In this document: piece by piece, positions 61,801 through 64,000 of the stretch
How positions within the stretch are numbered: the first letter of the stretch is position 1
How the letters are laid out: each line of letters opens with the position of its first letter
Origin: Parus major
Taxonomy: Eukaryota; Chordata; Aves; Passeriformes; Paridae
DNA length: 64,000 nucleotides
NCBI RefSeq assembly: GCF_001522545.3
Contig: NC_031773.1
Span: forward strand, 38,259,188-38,323,187
Direction: 5' to 3'
Position numbers and translations under genes: made by a program
The notes under the pieces: generated by a model
Database searches by the model: none
The model's input: only the letters and a program-made list of their open reading frames with translations
What the model was told of the DNA's origin: nothing

Positions 61801-62255
61801 TGTGTTTAAAATATAGATGATGTGGATGCAAATGTTTTCAGGTTTTCTACACAACCATACCCCTCTTTGGGTTTGTTGCAAACTACTTAATACTGTGTCT
61901 GCCATGTGTATTGAGGGGAAAACAGTTTTGAAACTGCTTATCTAAGAGTATGAAGTAATCAAAAACAACACAATATACCTGCTATATTTTCAAGAGGAAG
62001 AATATTTTTTTACATTTCTGAGAACACCCCACTTACCCATTTTTGGAAATGGCAGCATTCTACAGTACACCAAGAGGTGTTTCAAAACAAGTAGCACTTC
62101 TAAAAGAATTTTGCTTGAGCGTTTTTATCACTCAGCATAAACAAGAAGAAAGGAATGATACTAGTCTTGTTCAAGTATGAAAATCAATTCATAAACATGG
62201 AGTCAAGAATAAGCATAGAACATATTTAGCCCTTAATATCAATTGAAGAACAATG
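55835..62255. other. Unique sequence, no gene recognised
   Basis: No gene or classifiable repeat was recognised in about 6.4 kb. GC-richer patches at 57240-57380 and 58370-58610 carry short overlapping open frames without motifs. T runs occur near 58270-58280 and 58951-58960, and A runs near 58986-58995. Confidence 0.5.
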
Positions 62256-62260
62256 TTAGC

Positions 62261-62289
62261 TTTTTTTTTTGTTTTTTAATTTTTTTTTG
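62261..62289. repeat. Poly-T tracts
   Basis: T10, G, T6, AA, T9 in succession. It is low complexity. Confidence 0.9.
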
Positions 62290-62490
62290 AAGGCCTTTCT
62301 TTCATCTTTCATAGAAAGTCTTTTGCAGTTGGATGAGGGATTTCCCAGCCATTTTTGCTGTTTCCACATAAGATGTATGCCCAAGACTGCTCTGTGTCTG
62401 AGATATTCACCCATGTTGGAGGTAAAGGGAGTCCAGCCACTGATTTTTCACCAGTCCCCCAAACACTACCACCTTTGCAGCCTGCCACAC

Positions 62491-62529
62491 TGTGTATGTG
62501 TGCATAATGTAAAGTAGCACACATACACA
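62491..62529. repeat. Perfect 13-bp inverted repeat with 13-nt loop
   Basis: The left arm 'tgtgtatgtgtgc' (62491-62503) and right arm 'gcacacatacaca' (62517-62529) are exact reverse complements, separated by 13 nt. Pairing stops immediately on both sides. The arms are GT/CA-rich, so divergence of two opposite microsatellites is a possible origin. The stem is shorter than a typical microRNA precursor. Confidence 0.9.
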
Positions 62530-62534
62530 CAAGA

Positions 62535-63220
62535 GGTTGACAGCAATGGTCACCAGTTCCAGGGGCAACAGTACTCAAGATTCACAGGGTGGTGAAGAGC
62601 CCACTGAGTGCAGGGCTGTTGACATTTCCTAACAAGTATTTGTTCTGGAAAAGACATTTTTTTGTATATCAGAGGATTAAAAATTAGAAGGGGTTGGTGG
62701 AAAATTAATTTCTGTGTTTGGAAGAGAATCTAATTAGAGAAAGTTAAAGGAGCCTCTACTTTGACACTAGATTGGAAAATGCTTTCTAAATAGTCTCAAC
62801 ATTAACTTAAATTATACTTATGGGAGAGGATACTTGAAAAAACTGCCAAAACTTTTGTTGCATTTTGACAGACATGTAGGAAGAAACAGTCTTAAAAGAA
62901 GTATACAAAATAATGAAAGAGAACAAAATAATGAAACTAACAAAAAAAATTACAGTATAATCTTTTTCTGCCTAAAAATTACTGGTAGGAGCCAGGGGAT
63001 GCTTGACAATCAGCCTTGCAAATACACTCTGCTTAAGCACAGCCACCTGTTGGGCAGTGTTGTTTCCCTCCTCTGTCTAGACACTGACACTTTGGTCCCA
63101 TCCTGGGGACCCAGTACCAGAAAAACTGTCCATTGAGCACCCTAAGTACATAGAGGATCCAACAAGGACTAATGGAGATAAGTCTTAGTGTGTTTAAGGT
63201 GCCTGTTAACCTGAATTAAA
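62535..63220. other. Unique sequence, no gene recognised
   Basis: No gene was recognised. A 100-codon plus-strand open frame at 62834-63136 runs from A-rich into GC-richer sequence and has no motif I know. Confidence 0.45.
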
Positions 63221-63224
63221 TGTC

Positions 63225-63255
<31 letters not shown>

Positions 63256-63269
63256 CAATAATAATAATG
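63225..63269. repeat. (ATA)n trinucleotide microsatellite
   Basis: About fifteen ATA/AAT units are interrupted once by 'aacaac'. The array is likely length-polymorphic. Confidence 0.95.
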
Positions 63270-64000
63270 TGTATTTACAAACCCTGTTTTAAGCATTGAC
63301 CCAAGCAACTTATATTGTTTATTATTTATATTTTCTATAGGGACTATGTATTTCCCTCTATAGTAAAAAGGATTAAAACCTAATCTTTTTACTAAAACTA
63401 AAAGATTAACAGTAATCTTTTTAACAGCACCTCCACATTTCTCTTCCTTCCAATATTATAACTAAGATTAATGTAAAATATTTAGAGACAATAGATTAGG
63501 GACAATCACATAAGAGAAACTCCATTAACTTCCATAGAAGTCACTATTGTCAATGAGGACATTTTTCACAGGAAATTTCTGATGAAAGTTTTCTATGGGA
63601 AAAATGTGTTAGAGCAGTTACTTCCTTCAAAGGTTTCTCAGAACCTCTAGTACCTTTCTGTATTTCTCAATTAGTTTCAAAACTAACCTTTTCACAGAAC
63701 TGGTAGTTGACATTTTTGATTGGTTTTTATTTGAATAGTTGCAAACAAATCTTTTTGTTCAACCATTTCTGACTTGGAACACTTTGTTCCTAATGAATCA
63801 AACTGAATTATGCCTTGATTCTGGTGGTGGAGCTCTGTGTTTCCAAAGACTGCCATACTGAGGTTTGTGGGCTGGGTACCCCTGCTCAGCAGTACTGCCC
63901 TTGCATGCCACACCAACCTGCAAGACATAGGGAATGATACAATCTAAGCACAGGACTCTGGTGATTAGAAACAAGCTCAGAAACTTAGAGTTCCAACAGT
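63270..64000. other. Unique AT-rich sequence to the window end, no gene recognised
   Basis: No gene was recognised. A local palindromic arrangement of 'aaaagatta' and 'taatcttttt' words occurs at 63365-63425. The 78-codon minus-strand open frame at 63692-63928 has no motif. Confidence 0.5.

Noticed and set aside
63225..63269. Regular array that might suggest CRISPR-like repeats
   Set aside because: It is a trinucleotide microsatellite with no spacers; the genome is that of a vertebrate.

Overview
The window reads as nuclear DNA of a bird, most likely a passerine. The evidence is its retroelements. There are several CR1 LINE 3' ends with the avian 'gattctatga' octamer tail, one short tRNA-Ile/CR1 chimeric SINE of the TguSINE1 type (known to me only from passerines), and five solitary or partial LTRs of two avian endogenous-retrovirus families. 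The background is AT-rich, CpG-poor and full of poly-A/T runs and short AT-rich microsatellites, as expected for an intron of a very long gene or an intergenic desert.

I find no protein-coding gene I can support. No open frame exceeds 185 codons. The longer ones lie in LTRs, in CR1, or in locally GC-rich segments, and none shows a protein family I recognise. I see no functional tRNA, rRNA or known small RNA gene, and nothing prokaryotic (no operons, CRISPR or IS elements).

Layout: 1-5.1 kb is unique AT-rich DNA with a trinucleotide microsatellite and a small minus-strand CR1. 5.13-6.02 kb is a near-complete LTR with internal tandem repeats. 6-15.6 kb is unique DNA with a compact CpG cluster at 12.6 kb. 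15.67-16.95 kb holds a pair of about 90% identical direct repeats around a CR1 tail, then a second CR1. 17.3-17.7 kb is unrecognised and more GC-rich. 19.93-20.64 kb holds the SINE followed by a 0.5 kb CR1. 22.9 kb has a very short CR1. 27.09-27.70 kb is a minus-strand CR1 fused to a plus-strand LTR fragment. 27.7-45.5 kb is mostly unique, with some segments that look like conserved non-coding elements. 45.53-45.8 kb and 49.65-50.04 kb are two more LTR copies of the family seen at 27.4 kb. 52.49-52.86 kb is a second, internally deleted copy of the 5.1 kb LTR. 54.95-55.8 kb is a GC-rich, CpG-containing segment with the longest open frame and a strong splice-acceptor-like sequence. 55.8-64 kb is unique DNA with a perfect 13-bp hairpin at 62.5 kb and an (ATA)n microsatellite at 63.2 kb.

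I found no undescribed multi-gene system. The best leads are the SINE, the GC-rich segments at 55 kb and 12.6 kb, the direct-repeat pair at 15.7/16.6 kb, the microhomology-scarred LTR at 52.5 kb, and the fact that all five LTRs lie in the same orientation. Family names come from memory of consensus sequences; no database search was possible.
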